From NCBI GenBank assembly GCA_905215615.1, contig CAJMQM010000038.1:1-9182 (forward strand): 9,182 nt of DNA. Direction: 5' to 3'. Shown here piece by piece: positions 1-5,434 of this stretch. Both the position numbers and the translations under genes were made by a program. A model generated the notes under the pieces. That model searched no databases and had not been told where the DNA came from. It saw nothing but the letters and a program-made list of their open reading frames with translations. This stretch comes from an uncultured bacterium. Its GTDB lineage: Bacteria; Bacillota; Clostridia; TANB77; CAG-508. Every line of letters starts with the position of its first letter. Within the stretch, counting starts at the first letter, position 1.

Positions 1-1713
1 TTCTGGTTTCTCATAGAAATCTTGGAATCTTTGAGAAATAATTGCTAAAGATACATTTCTTTTTCTGGCACGTCTTGCCATTGTGTTTAAAAAGTCTACA
101 GCTTCTGGGTATGGAAGTAGCATCCATGCTTCATCAACTATTACCCTTTTCTTAGCTGCTCTTGACCTATCTTCACTGTTTTTCTTAACATATTTTTCCC
201 AAATCCATGCAAGTAATATTTGTTGTGCAAGTGGTCTTGCAAATCTCTCCTCTAATTGAGATATATCTAAGTTTATAAATAAAGTTCCATCTAATAAGTC
301 AAATGTAGATTGTCCATCAAAGTATGCCATTTGTCCGTCATATTCTCTTATGTATTGTTTCATAACTTTTAATAAATAACTGTAATGGAAACTATAATCT
401 GGGTTTTTATTTTCTTCTGCTTTTCTTTGTATTCTTCTATACCAAGACCCAATTGTTGGCATTTCTTTTTTCTCTTTTCCAAGCATGTTTCCACTCATGT
501 TGTTTGCTGCTTTATATAAACTATTAGGGTCTCCATTTATTCCTAAGCTTGCATATTCTTCTGATACAGATTCTGCAATTATTTGTTTAGTAAGCTCGTT
601 TACTTCTTGGCTTCTTGTACTTCCTCTAGCCATTGTAAGTAAAGCTTGTGTTACGTCCTCTACTTTGTTTTCAACATTTAATACTGTTCTTTCTCTACCT
701 GTAATTTCGTCTTTTACTACTTCTGTTTCTACATCGAATATGTTTATAACAGTTTCTGATGTAGGTGATAAAACAACATTTATTCCACCTAAGCTTTCTG
801 CAACTATGCTATACTCACCTTCAGCATCTAGTGCTAAACTTTGTATTCCCATAAGCACTGCAGACCTTGAAATTAATGTTTTCATTGTAACAGATTTACC
901 AGCACCAGATTTAGCAAATATAACCATGTTATAGTTTGTTAAGCTATTGTGGAAGTTATCAAATAAAATTGGTACACCTGTCTGTTTGTTTATTCCTAAA
1001 GGTATTCCAGATGGATGTCCTACTTCTGATGTAGTAAATGGGAATACTGTTCCCATAGACCTACGGTCAAAAGTATGTGTTTTCTTAACTTTGTCTTCCA
1101 TTAATGGAAGGTTAGATTTAAAAGCGTCTTCTTGCATACCCCAAGCTGTTTTTATTCCTACTAAAGATTTTGCAACTTCTGTAGATAGTAATTTTGTATA
1201 TTTATTTAAGTCTTCTAAGCTATATGCAAATAAAGTAGATACAATAGATGCCTCATATAGTTTGTTGTAACCTGCTGCAATCTCATCTCTTAATTGCTCT
1301 GCCTCTAGTCTTTTTTGTGCTAAACTACTTTCTCTGTTTATGTTTCCTCTATCTGCTGCAACTATTCTTTCTGTTTCTAGCTCGTTTATTGTTCTATTTA
1401 AGTCGTTTTGTGATTTAGATTCTAAAATTGGATTTATGTATATAGAAGTGTTTATGTCTCCAAACATGTACATATCTCTAAATAACTCTGGAAATGTACA
1501 CATCCTTGGCAATGCAGATACAAAAAAGCTTCTAGCATATCTAGTAACATTTGATATAATTTCTAAGTGGTCTATGTTACTAGCATCAATTCCAGATGGT
1601 GCAATTAGTTCTTTTATAGTTTTTTTCTTTAAAATTTCGTACTCATCTGGTTTTGTATAATCATTACGCTGTTCTTGTAAATCAGTTTTTTGAACTTTGT
1701 TCTTTTTGCTCAT
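1..1713 (-). CDS. virB4: VirB4-family type IV secretion ATPase (3' end beyond window)
   Basis: This is the cytoplasmic/inner-membrane motor ATPase of a type IV secretion system, which powers pilus assembly and substrate transfer. I translated 571 codons without a stop; the gene continues past the left edge. An N-terminal region (about residues 30-110, with KELIAPSGIDASN and a segment around RYARSFFV) is typical of monoderm VirB4/TraE proteins. Walker A is AKSGAGKS at residues 267-274 and Walker B is VIVDEAWMLL with D527/E528. An arginine-rich ARRARKRN follows, then AIISQ with Q561, the usual sensor position. The first Walker A glycine is Ala267. The start at 1713 is fixed by a perfect AGGAGG 11 bases upstream. 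It overlaps the upstream gene by 32 bases, which suggests translational coupling. Family assignment is firm; the transported substrate is unknown. Confidence 0.93.
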   Translation of the reverse strand, partial: MSKKNKVQKTDLQEQRNDYTKPDEYEILKKKTIKELIAPSGIDASNIDHLEIISNVTRYARSFFVSALPRMCTFPELFRDMYMFGDINTSIYINPILESKSQNDLNRTINELETERIVAADRGNINRESSLAQKRLEAEQLRDEIAAGYNKLYEASIVSTLFAYSLEDLNKYTKLLSTEVAKSLVGIKTAWGMQEDAFKSNLPLMEDKVKKTHTFDRRSMGTVFPFTTSEVGHPSGIPLGINKQTGVPILFDNFHNSLTNYNMVIFAKSGAGKSVTMKTLISRSAVLMGIQSLALDAEGEYSIVAESLGGINVVLSPTSETVINIFDVETEVVKDEITGRERTVLNVENKVEDVTQALLTMARGSTRSQEVNELTKQIIAESVSEEYASLGINGDPNSLYKAANNMSGNMLGKEKKEMPTIGSWYRRIQRKAEENKNPDYSFHYSYLLKVMKQYIREYDGQMAYFDGQSTFDLLDGTLFINLDISQLEERFARPLAQQILLAWIWEKYVKKNSEDRSRAAKKRVIVDEAWMLLPYPEAVDFLNTMARRARKRNVSLAIISQRFQDFYEKPE

Positions 1714-2905
1714 CTTCTTTTGTACCTCCTTCTTCTTTCTTTGGTCTTCCTTTTCTTCTAGCACGTTCTTCTTTTATTATATCTTTAGCATCTTCTGCTA
1801 CTTTATTTCCAATAGATGCTCTATTCTCGTCTATAATAAGCTGTGCCATTTGTTCTATTAAGTCATCCATCCTGTTTTCTTTTCTTTCAAGTGCTTTTTG
1901 TTTTTTAGATTTTGCTTCTATTACTGCATCATTTGCTTTATTAAATGCTTCTTGCTCTATTTTAGCATCTAATGCTCTCATTTTCTTATCTAATACATCT
2001 GGTGCTGTAGAATATAACTCGTCATACCCAGCTTTTATTGCTTTGTCTAACCCATATACTTCTGCCTCGTCTCTGTTATAAGCCACATATAGTAAATCTA
2101 CTAATCCATTTGAGTCTAATATTCCAGCATTTATTCCACATACAGATAAAGTTCTTATAATAGACTGAGCTCTTGTATATAATTCTGAAAATGCTAAGTT
2201 TTTCTTTTCTTCTTTATCAAAGTCGTTTTGTCCCAAGTCTGATGTATAATATGGAATAACAATATAATATTTTTTATTAAGTACGTTTTTGTTTAAGCTC
2301 ATCCTTTCAGTTGTATATATAATATCTTTTCCATATTCGCATAGGTTAGTTTGTTTTGTTAATTCATAGTATGCTTGGTCTAATTGTTGCTTTGAATATT
2401 TACCAGAGTCTACCATGTTTTGATATTGCATTTTTTGTCTTTCTAGCCTATCTTCTAACTCTTTTACCTTATCTCTATATGTTTGTATACTGTTTTCTAA
2501 GTTTATAGTTCTTGTTTGTGTATATATTTGAATTGGATGTCTTAGAGTATTTAAGAATTGAATAAATCCTTCTTCAACAGCGTTTTTTTCCACTTCTGAC
2601 ATTAAGTCATAGTTAACACCTTGGCACTCTACTACCATTATGTATCTTTCGCCGTTTTTTTGTGAAATCATGTTATCTTCTATTTTATCAAAATCCATAA
2701 AATCAAAAACAGATTCTACAGCATAAGTTTTTTTAGATTCTTTCTTAACATCTGTGCTGTTTGATGTTGGATTTTTTGCTTGTTCTTCTTTTCTTTCTTT
2801 TGATTTAGAAGAAAAATATACAGCAGCAAGGATTACTAATAATAGTAAAAATATTCCCAATGCAACTGCTAAAATTATTGTAATTGTGTTTATATCATTT
2901 AGCAT
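1682..2905 (-). CDS. Membrane-anchored TraC-like / VirB4 N-terminal-domain-like protein
   Basis: A 407-residue protein. One N-terminal membrane helix (about 7-30) is followed by a Lys/Glu/Ser-rich linker (32-60). A domain at about 66-135 (DFMDFDKIEDNMI, then QFLNTLRHPIQIYTQTR) resembles the TraC-like/VirB4 N-terminal domain. Residues 140-165 look like a coiled coil. Residues 212-280 (KKYYIVIPYY, then RAQSIIRTLSVCGINAG and LVDLLYVAYN) resemble the next VirB4-type segment. A long charged coiled coil (305-385) ends in a basic/acidic tail. No Walker motifs are present, so it is probably a non-enzymatic partner docking the adjacent ATPase to the membrane. I chose ATG 2905, not an ATG 24 bases upstream, because AGGAGGG lies 8 bases before it. 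The gene overlaps prgI by 11 bases and virB4 by 32. The family call rests on pattern recall, not a search. Confidence 0.72.
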   Translation of the reverse strand: MLNDINTITIILAVALGIFLLLLVILAAVYFSSKSKERKEEQAKNPTSNSTDVKKESKKTYAVESVFDFMDFDKIEDNMISQKNGERYIMVVECQGVNYDLMSEVEKNAVEEGFIQFLNTLRHPIQIYTQTRTINLENSIQTYRDKVKELEDRLERQKMQYQNMVDSGKYSKQQLDQAYYELTKQTNLCEYGKDIIYTTERMSLNKNVLNKKYYIVIPYYTSDLGQNDFDKEEKKNLAFSELYTRAQSIIRTLSVCGINAGILDSNGLVDLLYVAYNRDEAEVYGLDKAIKAGYDELYSTAPDVLDKKMRALDAKIEQEAFNKANDAVIEAKSKKQKALERKENRMDDLIEQMAQLIIDENRASIGNKVAEDAKDIIKEERARRKGRPKKEEGGTKEDEQKEQSSKN

Positions 2906-3242
2906 TATTTTTTCCCTCCTTGTATACATATATTTTGCTTCCTTTAGTCTTAAACTTTATGGCTCTTTTTATAATATCGTCTAGGTTTTCTCCACCAACT
3001 TTTTTAGTAAAGTTAAGCCCTGATATTTCTGGCATTTTAAATGTTCCAATAGCAAAGCCTATTAAAACAAATAATATTGTTATTATTATTCCTACCATTT
3101 TTAAATTTACAAGTGAGAATATAAAATAAAATATTAGTCCTACTCCCCCACCTACAATAGCATATATAAAGCTTTTACCTGTAAATACGAATAATATTCT
3201 ACCTTCTCCTTTTACATTTCTAGGTAAATTATATGTACCCAT
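2895..3242 (-). CDS. prgI: PrgI-family (VirB3-like) membrane protein
   Basis: A 115-residue protein with the PrgI-family layout. A short N-terminus begins MGTYNLPRNVKGEGRILFVF, followed by two adjacent hydrophobic helices (about residues 24-45 and 48-66). The cytoplasmic tail includes FKMPEISGLNFTKKVGGENLDD and a basic C-terminus. PrgI proteins of Gram-positive conjugation systems are regarded as the VirB3 equivalent and usually lie just before the VirB4 gene, as here. Start 3242 has AAGGAGG 5 bases upstream. The stop (TGA) overlaps the next start by 11 bases, so this gene heads an overlapping prgI-TraC-like-virB4 unit. It has its own extended -10 promoter and sits downstream of a terminator that separates it from the pilin genes. 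Confidence 0.85.
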   Translation of the reverse strand: MGTYNLPRNVKGEGRILFVFTGKSFIYAIVGGGVGLIFYFIFSLVNLKMVGIIITILFVLIGFAIGTFKMPEISGLNFTKKVGGENLDDIIKRAIKFKTKGSKIYVYKEGKNNAK

Positions 3243-3280
3243 AATTTCCTCCTTCGTATACCTATTTATACTTAATATTT

Positions 3281-3289
3281 ATTATAGCA
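3281..3289 (-). promoter_or_regulatory. Extended -10 promoter for prgI-TraC-virB4
   Basis: On the minus strand the sequence reads TGCTATAAT: a perfect -10 hexamer (3281-3286) preceded by the TGn extension. A good -35 is not visible at 17-18 bases (TACCTT or CTACCT), which is tolerated with an extended -10. It lies just after the terminator that follows the third pilin gene, and gives a leader of about 30 bases before prgI. Confidence 0.6.
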
Positions 3290-3320
3290 AATAATGTAGA
3301 AAAAAGGTAGTAAGAAAATA

Positions 3321-3347
3321 AAAAAAGTGCATTTGTCATGCACTTTT
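3321..3347 (-). terminator. Intrinsic terminator between pilin genes and prgI
   Basis: A perfect 10-bp stem (AAAAGTGCAT, 3323-3332, pairing with ATGCACTTTT, 3338-3347) closes a 5-base loop. On the minus strand it runs into six T residues, then TATTTT. Because both flanks are A/T tracts it could also work on the plus strand. It lies 39 bases beyond the stop of the third pilin gene. Confidence 0.85.
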
Positions 3348-3385
3348 AATATAATTGTAATTTTTTTGTAATATAATATTCTATT

Positions 3386-3769
3386 TTATTCGCCAACTGC
3401 ATTTTGTGCTTGGATTGCAATACTATATACTACTTGTGCTATAGCAGATGCTCCAAATACTAGAATAGCACCAACTAAATATGGTATCATTGTTTTCTTG
3501 TATTCTGCTTTTTCTTCTGCACTACCAATCATGTATTTTATACCTAAAACAAGTAGTACAATTACTGCTACTGCCATACCTATACCAGTTAGCCAACCGA
3601 TTATTGTATTAACAAGACCTTTTCCTTCTCCCAAATCAGCTGTTCCACCTAAGTCTCCAGGTGTAATTCCATCAGCAAACACTATATTGGCAACAGATAA
3701 AAACATGCATACCATAAGTATAATACAAAATATTTTTACTAGCATATTTCTTTTTGCTACTTTGCTCAT
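3386..3769 (-). CDS. VirB2/TrbC-like pilin (Mbov_0395 type), third copy
   Basis: A 127-residue secreted-pilin-like protein. Basic N-terminus, hydrophobic signal segment (about residues 10-30) and probable cleavage after VFA in front of DG. A Gly/Thr/Asp-rich linker leads to two membrane helices (about 58-77 and 94-116) joined by a short charged loop. The signature LGIKYMIGSAEEKAEYKK plus TMIPYLVGAILVFG is nearly identical to that of the first copy in this cluster and matches the Mbov_0395-type pilin-like conjugal transfer proteins. VirB2-type pilins are inserted in the membrane, cut by signal peptidase and polymerised by the VirB4-powered machine. Start supported by GGGAGG 8 bases upstream. 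It is the last gene before a strong terminator. Confidence 0.82.
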   Translation of the reverse strand: MSKVAKRNMLVKIFCIILMVCMFLSVANIVFADGITPGDLGGTADLGEGKGLVNTIIGWLTGIGMAVAVIVLLVLGIKYMIGSAEEKAEYKKTMIPYLVGAILVFGASAIAQVVYSIAIQAQNAVGE

Positions 3770-3836
3770 TTATTTTCCTCCCTTTTTATTATATCTATAT
3801 TTTATCTATATTTTTTAGATAATTATAATATCAACT

Positions 3837-4235
3837 TTATATTCCTCGTAATATTGTTACTACGAGTTTCCATATGCCAAATGCTCCAAATATAACTACA
3901 CATCCTGCAACATATGGAATTAATGAATCTTTTACTTTTGCTTTTTGTTCTACACTTCCTGTCATAAACTGTATGCCAAGTATTATTCCTATAATTACTG
4001 CTAATACTAATCCTGCAAAAAACAAAATATTGTATAAGTCTTCTGTTAAATCATCTGTTTTATCTGTGGTTATTGGTGATGTTTGTTTTTCTCCATCTTC
4101 TATAAAACTTGAACCTCCACTTACAATTCCACTAATACTTTGGTCTCCATCTGCTAAAACTAAAGTTGTGTGAGAAAAAATAGTAAAAAAGAGTAATATT
4201 ATGAATAATATTCTATTCATTACACTTTTTTTCAT
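3837..4235 (-). CDS. VirB2/TrbC-like pilin, divergent second copy
   Basis: A 132-residue paralogue of its two neighbours with the same plan: a signal peptide (about residues 8-28, probable cleavage after VLA before DG), a linker, and two membrane helices flanking a charged loop. The core signature has drifted: LGIQFMTGSVEQKAKVKD and SLIPYVAGCVVIFG against LGIKYM-GS-EEKAEYKK and MIPYL-GA-LVFG in the others. The linker is longer and acidic (about residues 45-65). Start 4235 has AGGAGGGG 6 bases upstream. Spacing is 46 bases from the first copy and 67 to the third. The second gap holds only a weak AT hairpin (7-bp arms at 3802-3808 and 3816-3822) without a U tract, so all three are probably co-transcribed. 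It may be a minor or specialised subunit; that is inference. Confidence 0.78.
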   Translation of the reverse strand: MKKSVMNRILFIILLFFTIFSHTTLVLADGDQSISGIVSGGSSFIEDGEKQTSPITTDKTDDLTEDLYNILFFAGLVLAVIIGIILGIQFMTGSVEQKAKVKDSLIPYVAGCVVIFGAFGIWKLVVTILRGI

Positions 4236-4281
4236 ATTTCTCCCCTCCTTATATTAATATTACTATATTGTTTTACAATTT

Positions 4282-4677
4282 TCAAGTAGTTGGAAATATT
4301 TCGTTTGTAAATTCCATTATAATAGATAGCACTGTTGATATTCCAAATACTAAAAATGCACCTATTAAATATGGTATCATGCTCTTTTTATATTCAGCTT
4401 TTTCTTCTATACTTCCAACCATATATTTTATACCTAATACAACCAATGTTATTACAGATACAGCAACTCCAACTCCACTAATAAATTGAACTACTGGTTT
4501 TACTTTATCTATTGCTGTTTGTGTATCATCAGTTGTTAATGGTGATGGCTTCGTTACCTTGCTTGGGTCTACTGTTCCTTGCCCTGTTCCAAATACTGTA
4601 GACAAACTAAATATGAACATACAGCATATAAATAGCATTATTATTCTATTAATTAGCTTTTTAGTTTTACTACTCAT
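4282..4677 (-). CDS. VirB2/TrbC-like pilin (Mbov_0395 type), first copy
   Basis: A 131-residue pilin-like membrane protein. Signal peptide region about residues 10-30 (probable cleavage near VFG), then a polar Thr/Pro-rich linker (PSPLTTDDTQ) and two hydrophobic helices (about 63-84 and 101-123). The loop between them carries LGIKYMVGSIEEKAEYKK, followed by SMIPYLIGAFLVFG. This is the two-helix VirB2/TrbC fold seen in monoderm conjugation systems. Start 4677 has AAGGAG 5 bases upstream. It is the first gene of the three-pilin unit, behind an extended -10 promoter with phased A-tracts. Close similarity to the third copy points to duplication within the cluster. Confidence 0.82.
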   Translation of the reverse strand: MSSKTKKLINRIIMLFICCMFIFSLSTVFGTGQGTVDPSKVTKPSPLTTDDTQTAIDKVKPVVQFISGVGVAVSVITLVVLGIKYMVGSIEEKAEYKKSMIPYLIGAFLVFGISTVLSIIMEFTNEIFPTT

Positions 4678-4707
4678 AATTACTCCTTATTTAGGTATAT
4701 TATTTAT

Positions 4708-4736
4708 ATGATAGCATATATTTATATTTTTTTCTA
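4708..4736 (-). promoter_or_regulatory. Promoter of the three-pilin operon
   Basis: Minus-strand TAGAAA (-35, 4731-4736), a 17-base spacer and TATCAT (-10, 4708-4713) preceded by the extension TGC (4714-4716). The leader to the first pilin gene would be about 25 bases. The -10 block TGCTATCAT is the same as that of the prgI promoter apart from one base. Confidence 0.5.
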
Positions 4737-4773
4737 CATTTTTTCTACATTTTTTCTTCATTTTTTTACATTT
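4727..4773 (-). repeat. Phased A-tract tandem repeat upstream of the pilin promoter
   Basis: On the minus strand four degenerate copies of AATGTAGAAAA follow one another. Two are exact, one reads AATGAAGAAAA, and one is a base shorter (AATGTAAAAA). Their CTACA/CTTCA cores on the plus strand start at 4734, 4745, 4756 and about 4766, a spacing of 10-11 bases, or one DNA helical turn. This makes the A-tracts face the same side of the helix, directly upstream of and overlapping the -35 region. Confidence 0.7.
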
Positions 4774-4786
4774 GTAATAAAATTGT

Positions 4787-4827
4787 AAAAAAAATAGAAA
4801 CTTATTATATCACAATAATAAGCTTCT
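4787..4827 (-). terminator. Strong intrinsic terminator after the Spo0E-like gene
   Basis: Arms 4796-4808 and 4815-4827 pair over 13 positions with one mismatch (A4800/C4823) around a 6-base loop. The minus-strand transcript then meets eight T residues (4794-4787). It lies 24 bases beyond the stop of the Spo0E-like gene and insulates the pilin operon from upstream transcription. Confidence 0.9.
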
Positions 4828-4850
4828 GTATATGTATTTTTCTAAATTTT

Positions 4851-5063
4851 TTATTCATCTTTAAATAATTCTTTTATTTCGTTTATACTTCTTATATTTT
4901 TCTTTGGTTTTGGTTTCGGCGTTAGTGTTATTGTTGTTCTGTAGTACTTTGCTATTAGCTCGTCCAATTCTACGCTTATTTTATATGTAATGCTATAGTC
5001 TTCATTGTTGATTATACTTTCGTTCAATTTTTCTCTTAATTTACAAATATCATCATTTAACAT
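4851..5063 (-). CDS. Spo0E-like aspartyl-phosphate phosphatase
   Basis: A 70-residue protein fitting the Spo0E family, small two-helix proteins that dephosphorylate Spo0A~P or related response regulators and so delay sporulation. Helix 1 is about residues 5-20 (ICKLREKLNESI) and helix 2 about 25-40. The family signature is SVELDELIAKYY (residues 30-41), matching S-x-x-L-D-x-L-I-x-x-Y with S30, L33 and D34. A Pro/Lys-rich linker (TPKPKPKK) and a short acidic tail follow. I chose ATG 5063 because AAGGAG lies 9 bases upstream; a TTG at 5087 would add eight residues and lies before that site. It is transcribed alone, between its own promoter and a strong terminator. The family call is good; the target regulator is unknown. 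Confidence 0.75.
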   Translation of the reverse strand: MLNDDICKLREKLNESIINNEDYSITYKISVELDELIAKYYRTTITLTPKPKPKKNIRSINEIKELFKDE

Positions 5064-5107
5064 ATAATCATTCTCCTTTTTATGCAAATTTCATTTTGTA
5101 TATATTT

Positions 5108-5136
5108 AAAATACCATATTTTTACATGTAAGTCAA
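5108..5136 (-). promoter_or_regulatory. Sigma-A-like promoter of the Spo0E-like gene
   Basis: Minus-strand TTGACT (5131-5136), a 17-base spacer and TATTTT (5108-5113). The predicted start is near 5101, giving a leader of about 40 bases. A small inverted repeat, ACGAA-CT-TTCGT (5166-5177), lies 29 bases upstream of the -35 and could be a regulator site. Confidence 0.65.
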
Positions 5137-5190
5137 CGGTTTTGCCACTTTTAGGTAGGTTTTTGACGAACTTTCGTGTGACTTTTTGTA

Positions 5191-5387
5191 CTATTTTTTT
5201 ACTTTTTTCGACATTATACGATTTTTGATAACGGCATACATTAAAATAACTGAAAATATTATAAAAATAGCTAGCGATAAAATTTGCGAAATTTTGAAAC
5301 TATATAACATTAAACTATAATTTTTTATTTCTTCTCCCAAAATCTTGCAAAAGCATACAATATTAAATATAAATATAGAAATATTAA
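5191..5387 (-). pseudogene. lgt: Frameshifted C-terminal relic of lgt (prolipoprotein diacylglyceryl transferase)
   Basis: Two minus-strand frames together resemble the last quarter of Lgt, the membrane enzyme that adds diacylglycerol to prolipoproteins. The first frame (5387-5325) gives IFLYLYLILYAFARFW and then stops. The second, offset by one base, gives EEIKNYSLMLYS, FKISQILSLAIFII and a basic tail, ending at TAG 5191. Firmicute Lgt proteins end with a pattern like FLYL-WYSIGRFFIEGLRTDSLML, then IRVAQLVS, a hydrophobic helix and a basic tail; the order and spacing match if about one codon with a shift is lost between 5325 and 5340. The N-terminal three quarters are absent, since yfmH ends only 48 bases away. 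Key R/D positions are changed (K and Y). The alternative is a real small membrane protein of 49 residues (TTG 5340) or 39 (ATG 5310), but no good ribosome site is seen. Confidence 0.62.
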
Positions 5388-5388
5388 A

Positions 5389-5420
5389 GCACTAATAACA
5401 GAAAATACTATTATTAGTGC
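5389..5420 (-). terminator. Hairpin terminator candidate after yfmH
   Basis: Perfect 10-bp arms GCACTAATAA (5389-5398) and TTATTAGTGC (5411-5420) around a 12-base loop, starting 15 bases past the yfmH stop on the minus strand. The following tract (TTTAATATTTC) is only moderately T-rich, so it is a weaker terminator than the others here. It sits at the edge of the lgt relic. Confidence 0.5.
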
Positions 5421-5434
5421 ATATTTATAAACTT

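Noticed and set aside
485..2081. Several plus-strand open frames of 100-150 codons opposite virB4 and the TraC-like gene
   Set aside because: They are antisense to firmly identified genes, lack ribosome sites and encode low-complexity Ser/Leu/Phe-rich sequence typical of reverse frames in AT-rich coding DNA.
3498..4489. Plus-strand open frames opposite the pilin genes
   Set aside because: They mirror the transmembrane segments of the minus-strand pilins and have no ribosome site or recognisable family.
1..4677. Calling the pilin-VirB4 block an integrative conjugative element
   Set aside because: No integrase, relaxase, att repeat or tRNA junction is visible; the mobility claim cannot be supported inside this window.
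4727..4773. CRISPR-like array
   Set aside because: The 11-bp units are directly adjacent without spacers and are purely A-tract repeats; no cas gene is in view.
5085..5087. TTG start for the Spo0E-like gene, adding eight residues
   Set aside because: The extension covers the AAGGAG ribosome site that properly serves ATG 5063, and no ribosome site precedes the TTG.
5207..5213. TGTCGAA, a core Spo0A-box match upstream of the Spo0E-like gene
   Set aside because: The same heptamer also occurs inside yfmH (6308-6314) and yfmF (7652-7658), so one copy here is at chance level.
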